Below, piece by piece: positions 8,185 to 16,979 of a DNA stretch of 47,070 nt. This stretch comes from Sphingomonas sp. Ant H11 (GTDB lineage: Bacteria; Pseudomonadota; Alphaproteobacteria; Sphingomonadales; Sphingomonadaceae): assembly GCF_000797515.1 (NCBI RefSeq), contig NZ_JSBN01000157.1:1-47070 (forward strand), in the 5' to 3' direction. A program made the translations under genes and the position numbers. Numbering within the stretch: the stretch's first letter is position 1; every line of letters starts with the position of its first letter. Under the pieces are notes generated by a model. The model was not told the DNA's origin. It did not search any database and saw only the letters and a program-made list of their open reading frames with translations.

Positions 8185-9447
8185 ATGTCGATCCGCTGCT
8201 TTTCCCGCCCCCTGCAATTTGCCGCAGCGCTTGCCCTTGCGGCGACCGGTGGGCTTGTGCTCGCGCAAGTCGACGATCCCGATCAGGGGCTGGCGGCTGC
8301 CGACAGCTCGGGCAGCTATGAGGTCAGCGGCATCGCCGTGGATGTTGTCGGCAAAACCGCCGATGCCGCGCGCTATGCCGGCTGGCGGATCGCACAGCGC
8401 AAGGGCTGGGCAATGCTCGCGCAGCGCATGGGCCAAAGCGCCACGGCACTCTCCGACGGTGCGCTTGACGGAATGGTGTCGGGGATCGTCGTCGAGGACG
8501 AGCAGATCGGCCCCAACCGCTACGTCGCACGGCTCGGCGTGCTGTTCAGCCGTGCGAAGGCCGGTGCAATCCTGGGGATTGCGCCCGAGGCGGCACGATC
8601 GGCCCCAATGCTGACGATTCCGATCGAGATCAGCGGCGGCGTCGCCACGGGCTTCGAGCAAAAGACGGCGTGGCAGGACGCGTGGCGGCGCTATCGCACC
8701 GGCAACAGCACGGTGGATTATGTTCGGCCGAGCGGCACCGGCGGTGACGCGCTGTTGCTGACGCTGGGGCAGGTCGAGCGGCCCGGTCGCGGCTGGTGGC
8801 GCGTGGTGCTCGATCAATATGGCGCGAACGACGTGCTCATCCCCAAGGTCACACTGCGTCGGGAATGGCCGGGCGGGCCGATCATCGGCATGTTCGAGGC
8901 ACGGCACGGCCCGGATAACCGGTTGCTCACGCAATTTTCGCTCCGCGTCGACCGGGCCGATGCGTTGCCCGTGCTGCTCGACGCCGGGGTCAAGCGGATC
9001 GACGATACCTATCAGGCGGCGCTGCACGCGGGGCTGCTGGGGACCGATCCCGGCCTCGCTTTTGTTGCGCCGGTCGTTGCCGCGACACCGACCGATACGC
9101 CAAGCGATGTCGGTACCGGCGACGTCGCGGCTGGCACTCAACCGGGTGCGAGCGGCAGTGTGATCACGATTCAAGTCGATACGCCCAGCGCGGGCTCGGT
9201 CACCGCGACCGAATCGGCATTGCAAGTGGTGCCGGGGGTGCGCTCGGCCGTCACCACCAGCCTTGCCATCGGTGGCGTGTCGGTGATGCGAGTCGGCTTC
9301 GATGCCGATCCCGCTGTGTTGCGCGCTGCGCTGGAGGCGCGCGGCTGGACGGTGGTTGCCAGTGGCTCGACGCTGCGCATCCGGCGCTCGGGGCAGCCAT
9401 CCGCAGGCGGGCAAGCAGCCCCGCCGGCTGATAACACGACGGGTTGA
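8185..9447 (+). CDS. Secreted DUF2066-like protein with C-terminal HMA-like domain
   Basis: 420 aa with a signal peptide (AAALALAATGGLVLAQ). The N-terminal third (YEVSGIAVDVVGKTADAARYAGWRIAQRKGW...) resembles the DUF2066 family found beside hdaA in sphingomonads. The C-terminal roughly 75 residues (SVTATESALQVVPGVRSAVTTSLAIGGVSVMRVGFDAD) resemble a ferredoxin-like heavy-metal-associated fold but lack its CxxC metal pair. A low-complexity Thr/Gly/Ala linker joins them. Likely periplasmic; function unknown. The next gene starts 4 nt after its stop. Confidence 0.75.
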   Translation: MSIRCFSRPLQFAAALALAATGGLVLAQVDDPDQGLAAADSSGSYEVSGIAVDVVGKTADAARYAGWRIAQRKGWAMLAQRMGQSATALSDGALDGMVSGIVVEDEQIGPNRYVARLGVLFSRAKAGAILGIAPEAARSAPMLTIPIEISGGVATGFEQKTAWQDAWRRYRTGNSTVDYVRPSGTGGDALLLTLGQVERPGRGWWRVVLDQYGANDVLIPKVTLRREWPGGPIIGMFEARHGPDNRLLTQFSLRVDRADALPVLLDAGVKRIDDTYQAALHAGLLGTDPGLAFVAPVVAATPTDTPSDVGTGDVAAGTQPGASGSVITIQVDTPSAGSVTATESALQVVPGVRSAVTTSLAIGGVSVMRVGFDADPAVLRAALEARGWTVVASGSTLRIRRSGQPSAGGQAAPPADNTTG

Positions 9448-9451
9448 CGGG

Positions 9452-10090
9452 ATGCTTCCGGCCCAAATGGCATTGCCGCTCGACTGGCCTGCCGATCCGC
9501 GTGACGACGAATTTCTGATTGGTCCATCGAACGCCCGCGCGGTGCAGCAGCTCGAGCGCTGGAGCACCTGGCCGGTGATGGCCGTGGTGGTCACAGGCCC
9601 ACGCAAATCAGGCCGGAGTCTGCTCGCCCGGATCTTCGCCGCCAAGACCGGTGGCGGTTTGATCGACGATGCCGAACGGCAGAACGAGACGGCGATTTTC
9701 CATGCCTGGAACCGCGCACAAGAGGATCGCCGCCCGGTCGTGATCGTCGCCGATGCGCCGCCGCCGGAATGGTCGATCAAGCTCCCCGATTTACGCTCGC
9801 GGCTGAGCGCAAGCCCGACGATCCGGATCGGCGATCCGGACGAGAGCCTGATGCGCGCGCTGTTCGAGCGGCAGTTCCTGCGGCGCGGGCTCGATGCCCG
9901 GCCGGAGTTGATTCAATGGCTCGTGGTCCGGGTCGAGCGCACGCATGTTGCGCTGCTACGCGCGGTCGATGTGCTCGATCAAGTCGTGCTGGAAAGCCAC
10001 AAACGCTTGTCGATTCCGCTCGCACGGGCCACATTGGAGGAAGCGGGGTTGATCCCCGGTCGCGCACCCGAATCGATGGAAAACCCATGA
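9452..10090 (+). CDS. hdaA: DnaA-related regulatory inactivator (Hda homologue)
   Basis: 212 aa, a DnaA AAA+ domain without the DNA-binding domain. It opens with [26 protein letters not shown], the clamp-binding-like QxxLPL element plus the DnaA-like DDEFLxGxxN motif. The P-loop is present but variant ([15 protein letters not shown]). In alphaproteobacteria HdaA, with the sliding clamp, stimulates ATP hydrolysis by DnaA after initiation. An ATG at 9467 is an alternative start. It overlaps ppk1 by 4 nt, a conserved arrangement in sphingomonads. Confidence 0.88.
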   Translation: MLPAQMALPLDWPADPRDDEFLIGPSNARAVQQLERWSTWPVMAVVVTGPRKSGRSLLARIFAAKTGGGLIDDAERQNETAIFHAWNRAQEDRRPVVIVADAPPPEWSIKLPDLRSRLSASPTIRIGDPDESLMRALFERQFLRRGLDARPELIQWLVVRVERTHVALLRAVDVLDQVVLESHKRLSIPLARATLEEAGLIPGRAPESMENP

Positions 10091-12264
10091 CCCGACCCGC
10101 CCATATTGCGAGCCTGGACCACGACGACGACCCCTTTGCGGGGAGCGAGGGCAGCGACCGGTATTTCAATCGCGAGCTGTCGTGGCTCGCCTTCAACCGG
10201 CGTGTGCTGGAGGAAGCGTGCAATACGGCGCACCCGCTGCTGGAACGGCTGCGGTTTTTGTCGATTTCGGGCTCGAACCTCGATGAGTTTTTCATGGTCC
10301 GAGTGGCTGGCCTGAAGGGGCAGCAGCTTCAAGATGTCGCCCGCTTGTCGAGCGACGGGCTCACCTCGGGACAGCAACTCGCCGCGATCGTCGCCGAAGC
10401 CGACGCTCTGGTGACGAGCCAACGCGACGTGTGGCGCGACCTGCGTCGCCAGTTGGCCGAGACCGGCATCGCCGTGCTCAGTTCGCGCACGATCGACGAA
10501 GCGCTGTCACCCGAAGACCTGCACTGGCTGGAAACGCAATTTCGCGAACAGCTCTTCCCGATCCTCACGCCGCAAGCGCTCGATCCGGCACATCCCTTTC
10601 CGTTCATGCCCAATAAGGGGCTGGCGGTGATGTTCGATCTGGTGCGGATTTCGGACGAGCAGCCGATCCGCGAACTGGTGATGATCCCGGCACCGATGCC
10701 GCGCTTCATCCGCTTGCCGGGGGAGAAGGCCCGCTATGTCGCGGTCGAATCGCTGGTGAAGCGCTTCGCGCCGTTGGTGTTCCCCGGCTACCGCGTCATC
10801 GGCGGTGCCGAGTTCCGCGTGCTGCGCGACAGCGACATCGAGATCGAGGAAGAGGCGGAGGATCTCGTCCGCTATTTCGCCAATGCCATCAAGCGCCGCC
10901 GTCGCGGCCGGGTCATCCGGCTCGAGCTGGAAAGCGGGATGCCCGAGGGGCTGGGCGCGGTACTGCGCGACGAGCTTGGCGGATCGGATGCCTTCGTCAC
11001 TGAAAGCGGAGCGTTCCTGGGCGTCGGTGACTTGGAGGCGATCGTCGATGAGGATCGTCCGGACCTGAAATTCACGCCCTTTTCGCCGCGCTTCCCCGAG
11101 CGCATCCGCGAATATGGCGGCGACTGTTTTGCCGCGATCAGCGCCAAGGACATTGTCGTCCACCACCCGTATGAAACCTTCGACGTGGTGCTGGCCTTCC
11201 TCAAACAGGCCGCAGCGGACCCCGACGTGGTCGCGATCAAGCAGACGCTCTATCGCGCCGGCAAGCAGCCCGCCGTCATCAACGCGCTGATCGCCGCCGC
11301 CGAGGCCGGCAAATCGGTGACTGCGGTGGTCGAGCTGAAGGCGCGCTTCGATGAGGAGCAGAATCTGCTCTGGGCGTCGGCGTTGGAGCGGGCCGGGGTG
11401 CAGGTCGTCTATGGCTTCATCGACTGGAAGACCCATGCCAAGGTCTCGATGGTCGTCCGCCGCGAGAACGGGCAATACCGCACCTACTGCCATTTCGGTA
11501 CGGGCAACTATCACCCGATCACAGCGAAGGTGTATACCGACCTCAGCTTCTTCACCGCCGACCCGCGGCTCGGGCGCGATGCCGCGCAGATGTTCAACTA
11601 CATCACCGGCTATGTCGAACCCGAGAATATGACGCTGATCAGCTTGTCGCCCCGCGACTTGCGTCCGCGCCTGATGCGGCTGATCGACGCCGAGATCGCC
11701 AATGCGCGCGAGGGCAAACCCGCCGCAATCTGGGCCAAGATGAATTCGGTGGTCGATCCCGCCGTGATCGAGAAATTGTACGAAGCCTCAAACGCAGGGG
11801 TCGAGATCGACCTGATCGTACGCGGAATTTGCTGTCTGAAGCCCGGCGTCCCCGGCATGTCCGAGAATATCCGCGTCAAATCGGTGATCGGCCGCTTCCT
11901 CGAACACAGCCGCATCTGGGCGTTCGGCAATGGCAAGGCCTTGCCCAATGACGGTGCCAAGTTGTTCATTTCCTCCGCCGACTGGATGCAGCGCAATTTC
12001 GACCGGCGGATCGAATATATGCTGCCGATCGAGAATCGGACTGTTCACAAACAGATTCTCGACCAGGTGATGGTCGCCAATCTGATCGACAATGAGCAAA
12101 GCTGGGAATTGCAGGCCGATGGCAGCTATGTGCGCGTTCAGCCGGGCGAGCGACCATTCAACCTGCACCGCTATTTCATGACCAATCCGTCGCTGTCCGG
12201 TCGCGGTGCCTCGCTCGCCGCAAGCGGGTCGGTGCCGAAGCTGTCGCTGCGAAACCGGCGTTAG
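10087..12264 (+). CDS. ppk1: Polyphosphate kinase 1
   Basis: PPK1 polymerises the gamma phosphate of ATP into polyphosphate. 725 aa. Seen: the N-terminal domain [21 protein letters not shown], the head domain, and the catalytic C-terminal phospholipase-D-like domains with [15 protein letters not shown] (the autophosphorylated His) and FGTGNYHP. The start at 10087 overlaps the hdaA stop (ATGA). It is followed after 7 nt by ppx, so synthesis and breakdown of polyphosphate are co-transcribed. Confidence 0.97.
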   Translation: MTRPAHIASLDHDDDPFAGSEGSDRYFNRELSWLAFNRRVLEEACNTAHPLLERLRFLSISGSNLDEFFMVRVAGLKGQQLQDVARLSSDGLTSGQQLAAIVAEADALVTSQRDVWRDLRRQLAETGIAVLSSRTIDEALSPEDLHWLETQFREQLFPILTPQALDPAHPFPFMPNKGLAVMFDLVRISDEQPIRELVMIPAPMPRFIRLPGEKARYVAVESLVKRFAPLVFPGYRVIGGAEFRVLRDSDIEIEEEAEDLVRYFANAIKRRRRGRVIRLELESGMPEGLGAVLRDELGGSDAFVTESGAFLGVGDLEAIVDEDRPDLKFTPFSPRFPERIREYGGDCFAAISAKDIVVHHPYETFDVVLAFLKQAAADPDVVAIKQTLYRAGKQPAVINALIAAAEAGKSVTAVVELKARFDEEQNLLWASALERAGVQVVYGFIDWKTHAKVSMVVRRENGQYRTYCHFGTGNYHPITAKVYTDLSFFTADPRLGRDAAQMFNYITGYVEPENMTLISLSPRDLRPRLMRLIDAEIANAREGKPAAIWAKMNSVVDPAVIEKLYEASNAGVEIDLIVRGICCLKPGVPGMSENIRVKSVIGRFLEHSRIWAFGNGKALPNDGAKLFISSADWMQRNFDRRIEYMLPIENRTVHKQILDQVMVANLIDNEQSWELQADGSYVRVQPGERPFNLHRYFMTNPSLSGRGASLAASGSVPKLSLRNRR

Positions 12265-12271
12265 TCGCCCG

Positions 12272-13772
12272 ATGGCGACGCTTCTGTTCCGCAAGGCGAA
12301 ACCCGAAATCACGGGAGAACCACGCACCGGCATCATCGACATCGGGTCCAACTCGATCCGTCTGGTCGTCTATCAAGGCCCGGAGCGCTTGCCCGCGATC
12401 CTGTTCAACGAAAAGGTGATGGCAGGACTCGGTCGCGGCCTAGCCGAGACCGGGACGATCGCCGAATCGGGGCTTGCGGTTGCCAGTGACGCCCTGGCAC
12501 GCTTCGCCGCCGTCGCGCGCGAGATGGAGGTGACGCGGCTGCGCACCGTTGCAACCGCTGCTGTGCGCGATGCGACCAACGGCAAGGTCCTGCTCGACAC
12601 GGCGCGCGATCTCGGGCTCGAGGTCGAGCTCCTGTCCGGCGAACAGGAAGCAACGGCGGCCGGACACGGTGTCTTGTCGGCGATCCCCGCGGCCGATGGG
12701 ATCGTCGGCGACCTTGGCGGCGGCAGCCTCGAGCTGATCCGCATCAGCGGCGGCAAGGTGGGCGAGCGCGTCTCTTTCCCGCTTGGCGTGCTGCGGCTCG
12801 GCGCGTTGCGGGACAAAGGGCAGGGCGCTCTCCAGCGCCAGGTCGCGCGCTTGCTCGACGCCGCCGGGTGGACCGGCAAGGGCGCAGGGCTGCCGCTGTA
12901 TCTGGTCGGCGGATCGTGGCGCGCACTGGCACGACTGGATATGCATCTGGGCAGCTATCCGCTGCCCGTCATCCACGAATATGCGATGTCGGCCGAAGCG
13001 GTCGCGCGGATGGGGCGCACGATCAGCCATGTGAACAAGGCCTGGCTCCGCGCGATCCCGGGCCTGTCGGCGGGGCGCGCCGCGACGCTGGGCGATGCGA
13101 CCGCCTTGCTGGTGGTGTTGCTCAAGCATTTGCAGATCGAGACGACGATCGTCTCGGCCTTCGGCTTACGCGAGGGGCTGCTGTACGGCGCGCTCGACGA
13201 AAGCGTGCGCGCGCAGGACCCGCTGATCGTCGCAACGCGTGATGAAGGGCGGCGGCATGGCCGCTTTGCCGAACATGGCGATTTGCTCGATGGCTGGATC
13301 GCGCCGCTGTTCACGCGCGATGCGCCGGACATGGCGCGACTACGGCTTGCAGCATGTTTGCTTGCCGATGTCGGCTGGCGTGCCAACCCGGAATTTCGCG
13401 CCGAACGCGGGGTCGAAATCGCGCTGCATGGCAATTGGGTCGCAATCGATGCGCGCGGCCGCGCGCTGGTGGCGCAGGCGCTCTACACCAGCCTTGGCGG
13501 CGGCACCGAAACGCCCGCGCCGCTGGGCGTTCTCGCGACACCGGCGGACTTGCGCCACGCGGTGTTGTGGGGGCTGGCGATGCGGCTGGGCCAGCGAATG
13601 AGCGGTGGATTGGCCGGGCCGCTGCAACGCTCGTCGCTCGCCGATGATGGCAACACGCTCACGCTCAGCGTCGCGTCGGGGGGATCTGGCACTTTACAGC
13701 GAAACGGTGGAACGTCGGCACTCGGCGCTTGCTACCGCGCTCGGGCGCAAGGCACTGATCCTGGCGCGGTAG
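12272..13772 (+). CDS. ppx: Exopolyphosphatase / GppA-type phosphatase (frameshift at 3' end)
   Basis: Actin/hexokinase-fold Ppx/GppA enzyme removing terminal phosphates from polyphosphate. Seen: GIIDIGSNSIRLVVYQ, the GEQEATAA segment, the GDLGGGSLEL phosphate loop and an HD-like C-terminal half. The frame read directly continues to 13813 with an unlikely tail. A six-G run at 13678-13683 with one G too many would give DLALYSETVERRHSALA... and a stop at 13770-13772 (499 aa), which matches the expected family C-terminus. I therefore place the end at 13772. It is convergent with the Reb operon, with only 14 nt between them. Confidence 0.9.
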
Positions 13773-13786
13773 CGCCTGCGGTCGCG

Positions 13787-14101
13787 TCAATGGTCGGTGC
13801 TGGGCTCCGATGAAGCGGTCGTCATTGCTTTCATCGCAGCGGTCATGGCGGCCTCAACCTGTGCTTGCGCAGCCGCGATCGCGTCCCGTTGCTGCTTCAT
13901 GGCAACCTCGATCGCCGATTGCACAGCGCCCGTCGCGATGTGTTGCTGTTGTTGTGCGGCCTCCATTGCAGCTTGCACTGCGGCCATCGCGGCCTGGTGC
14001 TGTTGCTGGGCGGCGGCCATCCCTCCTTCTACCGCATCTTGCGCCGGTCGCTGCGAGTCGCCTTGCCCGGCGTGCGGTTGCGATGGATCCTGCTCAATCA
14101 T
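13787..14101 (-). CDS. Ala/Gln-rich coiled-coil protein, last gene of the Reb operon
   Basis: 104 aa. After a short hydrophilic head (IEQDPSQPHAGQGDSQRP) nearly all of the protein is a heptad-like Ala/Gln/Met repeat (AAAQQQHQAAMAAVQAAMEAAQQQQ...), predicted to be long amphipathic helix, with an acidic polar end. It overlaps the preceding gene by 8 nt, so it belongs to the operon. R-body genes encode small helical proteins, and this one may be a minor or assembly component. I recognise no family. Low-complexity composition makes homology claims unreliable. Confidence 0.65.
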   Translation of the reverse strand: MIEQDPSQPHAGQGDSQRPAQDAVEGGMAAAQQQHQAAMAAVQAAMEAAQQQQHIATGAVQSAIEVAMKQQRDAIAAAQAQVEAAMTAAMKAMTTASSEPSTDH

Positions 14102-14393
14102 AAGTGGTACTCGCTTTGGGCGCGGCGGCGTCTGAACCCGAGGGGTGATCTTCGCGCACATAGTCCTGGGAGATCGCGACAACCATCCGCAGCGTTTCGA
14201 TCGCCTTCGTAATCAGATGCTGCCCTTCCTTAGCAGCCTCCAGATAGATGCGATCGTTGGTTGCAAAAAAGCGCGCCAGCCCGGCTGCGGATGCCGCTGT
14301 GGCAATCATCGTGGAATTGCGCAGTGCATCGGTGGCATCCTGCACCGCGATACTAAGCGCCAGCCTGATTTGCGGGTCGGCATTCTGCATCAT
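14094..14393 (-). CDS. Small helical protein in the Reb operon, family unknown
   Basis: 99 aa, mostly helix, opening with NADPQIRLALSIAVQDATDALRN and including FFATNDRIYLEAAKEGQHLI. It has no signal peptide or membrane segment. Its ATG overlaps the upstream stop (ATGA). The N-terminal pattern of polar residues followed by Ala-rich helix recalls Reb proteins, but the similarity is weak. Probably an accessory structural or assembly protein of the R-body locus. That is inferred from context only. Confidence 0.65.
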   Translation of the reverse strand: MMQNADPQIRLALSIAVQDATDALRNSTMIATAASAAGLARFFATNDRIYLEAAKEGQHLITKAIETLRMVVAISQDYVREDHPSGSDAAAPKASTTYD

Positions 14394-14857
14394 TGCTCAG
14401 CCGCTGCTGGCTTGGGCGAGGGAGCCGCCACTGCCGCCGCGATGCGGGCGAGCGCTGCGGTCGCCGCCTCCGCATCCTGACCGGCTTGCACAACGCGCGC
14501 CTTCAAGACATCGACGGCCAACCGCGCCTGCTGCTCGTAAACCGCGACGATTGCCGAGTTTGGCGAGTGCGCGCCGGGACCGGGCGGGAGCGGTGCGCCC
14601 AGGATTTGGGCACAAGCCGCCGCCGTCGTCGCGGATGCGATCGTCGCATCAGCTTGCTGGCGGATCACGGCCTGAAGCTGCCCCAGCGCAATGGCCTGGG
14701 CGCTCGCCAGTTCGACCATCGCCGCGGCGGGATTGTCGGCTGCGCCTTTGGTCAGCGCCTGGATTGCCGCTAGGCTGTCCAACACCTGCGCGTTGACCGT
14801 AGCGAACGGTTCCGCGGCAGCCTCGGCCGCTGGATTTGGGTCGGTGTGGTCTTGCAC
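14390..14857 (-). CDS. Divergent RebB-like protein with extended ends
   Basis: 155 aa, GTG start (14857-14855) overlapping the TAG of the upstream Reb gene by one base. Residues about 20-85 (TVNAQVLDSLAAIQALTKG...AQAIALGQLQAVIRQQADAT) follow the same spacing as the two RebB proteins upstream (VNxQxxDS...ALxxLYQAxAQ...AAHNAT...QQ). The C-terminal half is Ala-rich helix ending in a Pro/Ala tail. I read it as a third, diverged Reb subunit or capping component. The family call is inferred from pattern, not from a search. Confidence 0.62.
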   Translation of the reverse strand: MQDHTDPNPAAEAAAEPFATVNAQVLDSLAAIQALTKGAADNPAAAMVELASAQAIALGQLQAVIRQQADATIASATTAAACAQILGAPLPPGPGAHSPNSAIVAVYEQQARLAVDVLKARVVQAGQDAEAATAALARIAAAVAAPSPKPAAAEQ

Positions 14858-15178
14858 TATCGTCCGCCTTTCAGGCTACGCCAGAAGCGACGGGACCAGC
14901 CGCCGGTTGGCTTTCGGCGACCGGGGGCCATCGCGGCGGGACTGTGCAACGTGTTGGCCTGGGCGTAGATCAGGGCGACGCCTGCGCGTGGCGGCCTGGG
15001 CTGTGATATAGGCCTGTTGCTGCGCGAAGGTAGCGTTGTGCGCAGCCATCGCGATCGTCTGGGCGACTGCCTGATAAAGCGAGGCCAACGCCACGGCGGG
15101 GGCGGAACCAAGCGTGACCACGCCAGCTTGCGAAACAGAATCGGTGATCTGGCTGTTGACGGCGGTAGGATAAGCCAT
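14857..15178 (-). CDS. rebB: RebB-family R-body protein (frameshifted)
   Basis: Reb proteins polymerise into R-bodies, rolled protein ribbons that extend on a pH or ionic cue. This one opens with YPTAVNSQITDSVSQAGV and keeps AAHNATFAQQQAYITAQAAT, closely paralleling the next gene upstream. After AQAAT the frame breaks near 14983-14990. Removing one base restores AGVALIYAQANT and a basic tail ending at 14857 (about 106 aa) that overlaps the start of the next gene. The tail (SPAAMAPGRRKPTGGWSRR) is longer and more basic than in its paralogue. The break is probably a sequencing error. Confidence 0.82.
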
Positions 15179-15223
15179 GGGTCGTGCTCCGGATTTGGTC
15201 GTTCGAGACGAATGTGTGGGGCG

Positions 15224-15511
15224 TTAAAGCCCCCTCACACGACCCGACTGCAAAATATCTTCCGTGGAGGCTCCCGTGCTCGCGGTATCGATCGAATATA
15301 GGGTGGCAACCCCCATCGTCGTGGCCGCTTGCGCTGTTACGTAGCTTTGCTGCTGCGCCGCGGTCGCATTGTGCGCGGCATTGGCCAGCGCCTGCGCGGT
15401 GGCCTGATACAGATTTCCCATCGCAATCGCCGGGCTCTCACCCAGAACCTTGACGTTGGCTTGTGTAACCGAGTCGGTGACTTGATCGTTGACAGAGGTC
15501 GGAAAGGCCAT
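15224..15511 (-). CDS. rebB: RebB-family R-body protein, first gene of the operon
   Basis: 95 aa with the whole Reb core: FPTSVNDQVTDSVTQANVKV, ESPAIAMGNLYQATAQALAN and AAHNATAAQQQSYVTAQAATTMGV, then a short polar tail. It is about 60 percent identical by eye to the gene below it, so the pair is a tandem duplication, as in the known reb loci where RebA/B/D are paralogues. The ATG at 15511-15509 is preceded by a GGGAGAA ribosome binding site. A 22-bp palindrome lies 20 nt upstream. Cytoplasmic structural protein. Confidence 0.87.
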   Translation of the reverse strand: MAFPTSVNDQVTDSVTQANVKVLGESPAIAMGNLYQATAQALANAAHNATAAQQQSYVTAQAATTMGVATLYSIDTASTGASTEDILQSGRVRGL

Positions 15512-15530
15512 GAACGTTCTCCCGCTACAA

Positions 15531-15552
15531 AAAGTTTCGATATCGAAACTTT
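15531..15552. promoter_or_regulatory. 22-bp perfect palindrome in front of the Reb operon
   Basis: Half-site AAAGTTTCGAT is followed directly by its exact reverse complement. It is AT-rich in a GC-rich genome and lies 20 nt before the first reb start codon, at or just downstream of where a promoter would sit. A TTGACC hexamer on the minus strand (15575-15570) could be a -35 box. A dimeric repressor or activator site is the simplest reading; a 5' mRNA hairpin is the alternative. Confidence 0.65.
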
Positions 15553-15618
15553 GCATGGCGAACGTTACCGGTCAATGAAACCCGGAACGAAAGAAACGGG
15601 GCTGGCTGATCGTCAAAA

Positions 15619-16805
15619 TTATTGCGGATAGACCGGGGCGTCCTCGGTGCGCGTCATCTTCAACTTGCCGTTCACCACTGCAAAGGCCAGCCGCCCCTCG
15701 ACCAGGTCGAGCGCATCGCGGCCGAATTGGTCGAAGCGCCAGCCCTCCAGGATCGACAAACCGCTGCGTTGACCCGCGGCCAACGCGTCGAGATCATCGG
15801 TGCGCGCAAGCAAGCGCGCCGCCACGTCGATTTCCTTGGAGCGGATCTTGAGCAGCAGCTTGAGCAAATCGGCAACCAGCGCGCCATCCTTGCCCATGCC
15901 GGGCTTGCGGTCGTCGCGCGAGGGCAGTTCCTCGGGGGACATCGGTTGGGCATGTTCGAGCGCCGCCATCAGCCGCGCGCGATATCGTTCTGCGCCCAGG
16001 TCGCGGAAAGACCGCGCACCTTGGCGAGATCGGCCTGTTTGCGCGGGGCGTGTCCAGCAAGATCGGCGATCGTCTCGTCCTTGACGATGCGGCCGCGCGG
16101 CAGATCTTTGCTGCGGGCCTCGATTTCGCGCCAGCGTGCCAGCGCCTTCAGGCGGCCGAGCACTTCGGGCTTGCGGCTTGGCACCTTGATCCGGCGCCAG
16201 GCTTCCTCGGGATCATTGGCGTAATTTTTGGGGTCGCCGAGGCGCTCCATTTCCTGGTCGAGCCAGGCCCCACGCCCGGTGCGGCGAAGCCGTTCGAGCA
16301 TCTTGGGGAAAATCTTGGCGAGATGCGTCACGTCGCCAATCGCATATTCGATCTGCCGTGCATCGAGCGGACGACGGCTCCAGTCGGTGAAGCGCGCGCC
16401 CTTGTCGACAGTGATGCCGAGATAGGCGTCGACCAGATTGGAATAGCCGACCTGCTCGCCTTGCCCCAGCGCCATCGCGGCGACCTGCGTGTCGAACAGC
16501 GGGTGCGGGGTGGTACCGGTAAGGTTGTAGACGATTTCGAGGTCCTGCCCGCCGGCGTGGAAGACCTTCAGCACATCCTCATTGTTGACCAGCAGTTGCA
16601 GCAGCGGCGTCATGTCGAGGCCGGGGGCGAGCGGATCGATCGCGGCGGCTTCGTTCACGTCGGCAATCTGGATCAGGCAGAGTTCGGGCCAGAAGGTGTT
16701 CTCGCGCATGAACTCTGTATCGACGCAGACGAAGTCGGCTTCGGCCAATCGGGTGCAGAGATTGGCGAGGGTGGCACTGTCGGTGATGAGCGGATGGATA
16801 TGCAT
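15619..16805 (-). CDS. rnd: Ribonuclease D (frameshifted)
   Basis: A DEDD-family 3'-5' exoribonuclease acting in tRNA maturation. The exonuclease motifs are visible: FVCVDTEFMRE (DxE), AGGQDLEIVYN and DARQIEYAIGDV (YxxxD), then the HRDC-like helices. The frame ends after WAQNDIARG, but the following segment AALEHAQPMSPEELPSRDDRKPGMG...LLARTDDLDAL is the normal RNase D C-terminus in the next frame. One missing base near 15973-15982 accounts for it and yields 395 aa. Start taken at HIHPLITDSATL (16805). Divergent from aspS. Confidence 0.9.
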
Positions 16806-16880
16806 ACAGCCCCCCATAGCGAGCGCCGGGCGGGTTGACAAAGGTGGGTGAGGGAGGGAAGCGCAGCGGCTATATTCGCC

Positions 16881-16963
16881 GTCACCCCGGCGGAGGCCGG
16901 GGCCGCTGCGTTGTCAGGCGTTGCGCTTCGATACACAGCGGCCCCGGCCTTCGCCGGGGCGAC
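16881..16963. repeat. 30-bp inverted repeat pair between rnd and aspS
   Basis: Arms 16881-16910 and 16934-16963 are complementary at about 26 of 30 positions, each with a CCCCGGC...GCCGGGG core that is itself palindromic. The spacer is 23 nt. This resembles the common alphaproteobacterial intergenic GCCGGGG palindromes. It sits in the divergent promoter region, ending 17 nt before the aspS start codon. Confidence 0.7.
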
Positions 16964-16979
16964 GAACATGAGAAGATTT

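Noticed and set aside
13673..13813. Extended ppx C-terminus ending at 13813
   Set aside because: The tail is low-complexity and would overlap the Reb operon. The alternative frame gives a family-like ending at 13772.
16835..16979. Upstream extension of aspS
   Set aside because: The longer frame covers the 30-bp inverted repeat. AspRS conserved sequence begins at [10 protein letters not shown], so the ATG at 16980 is used.
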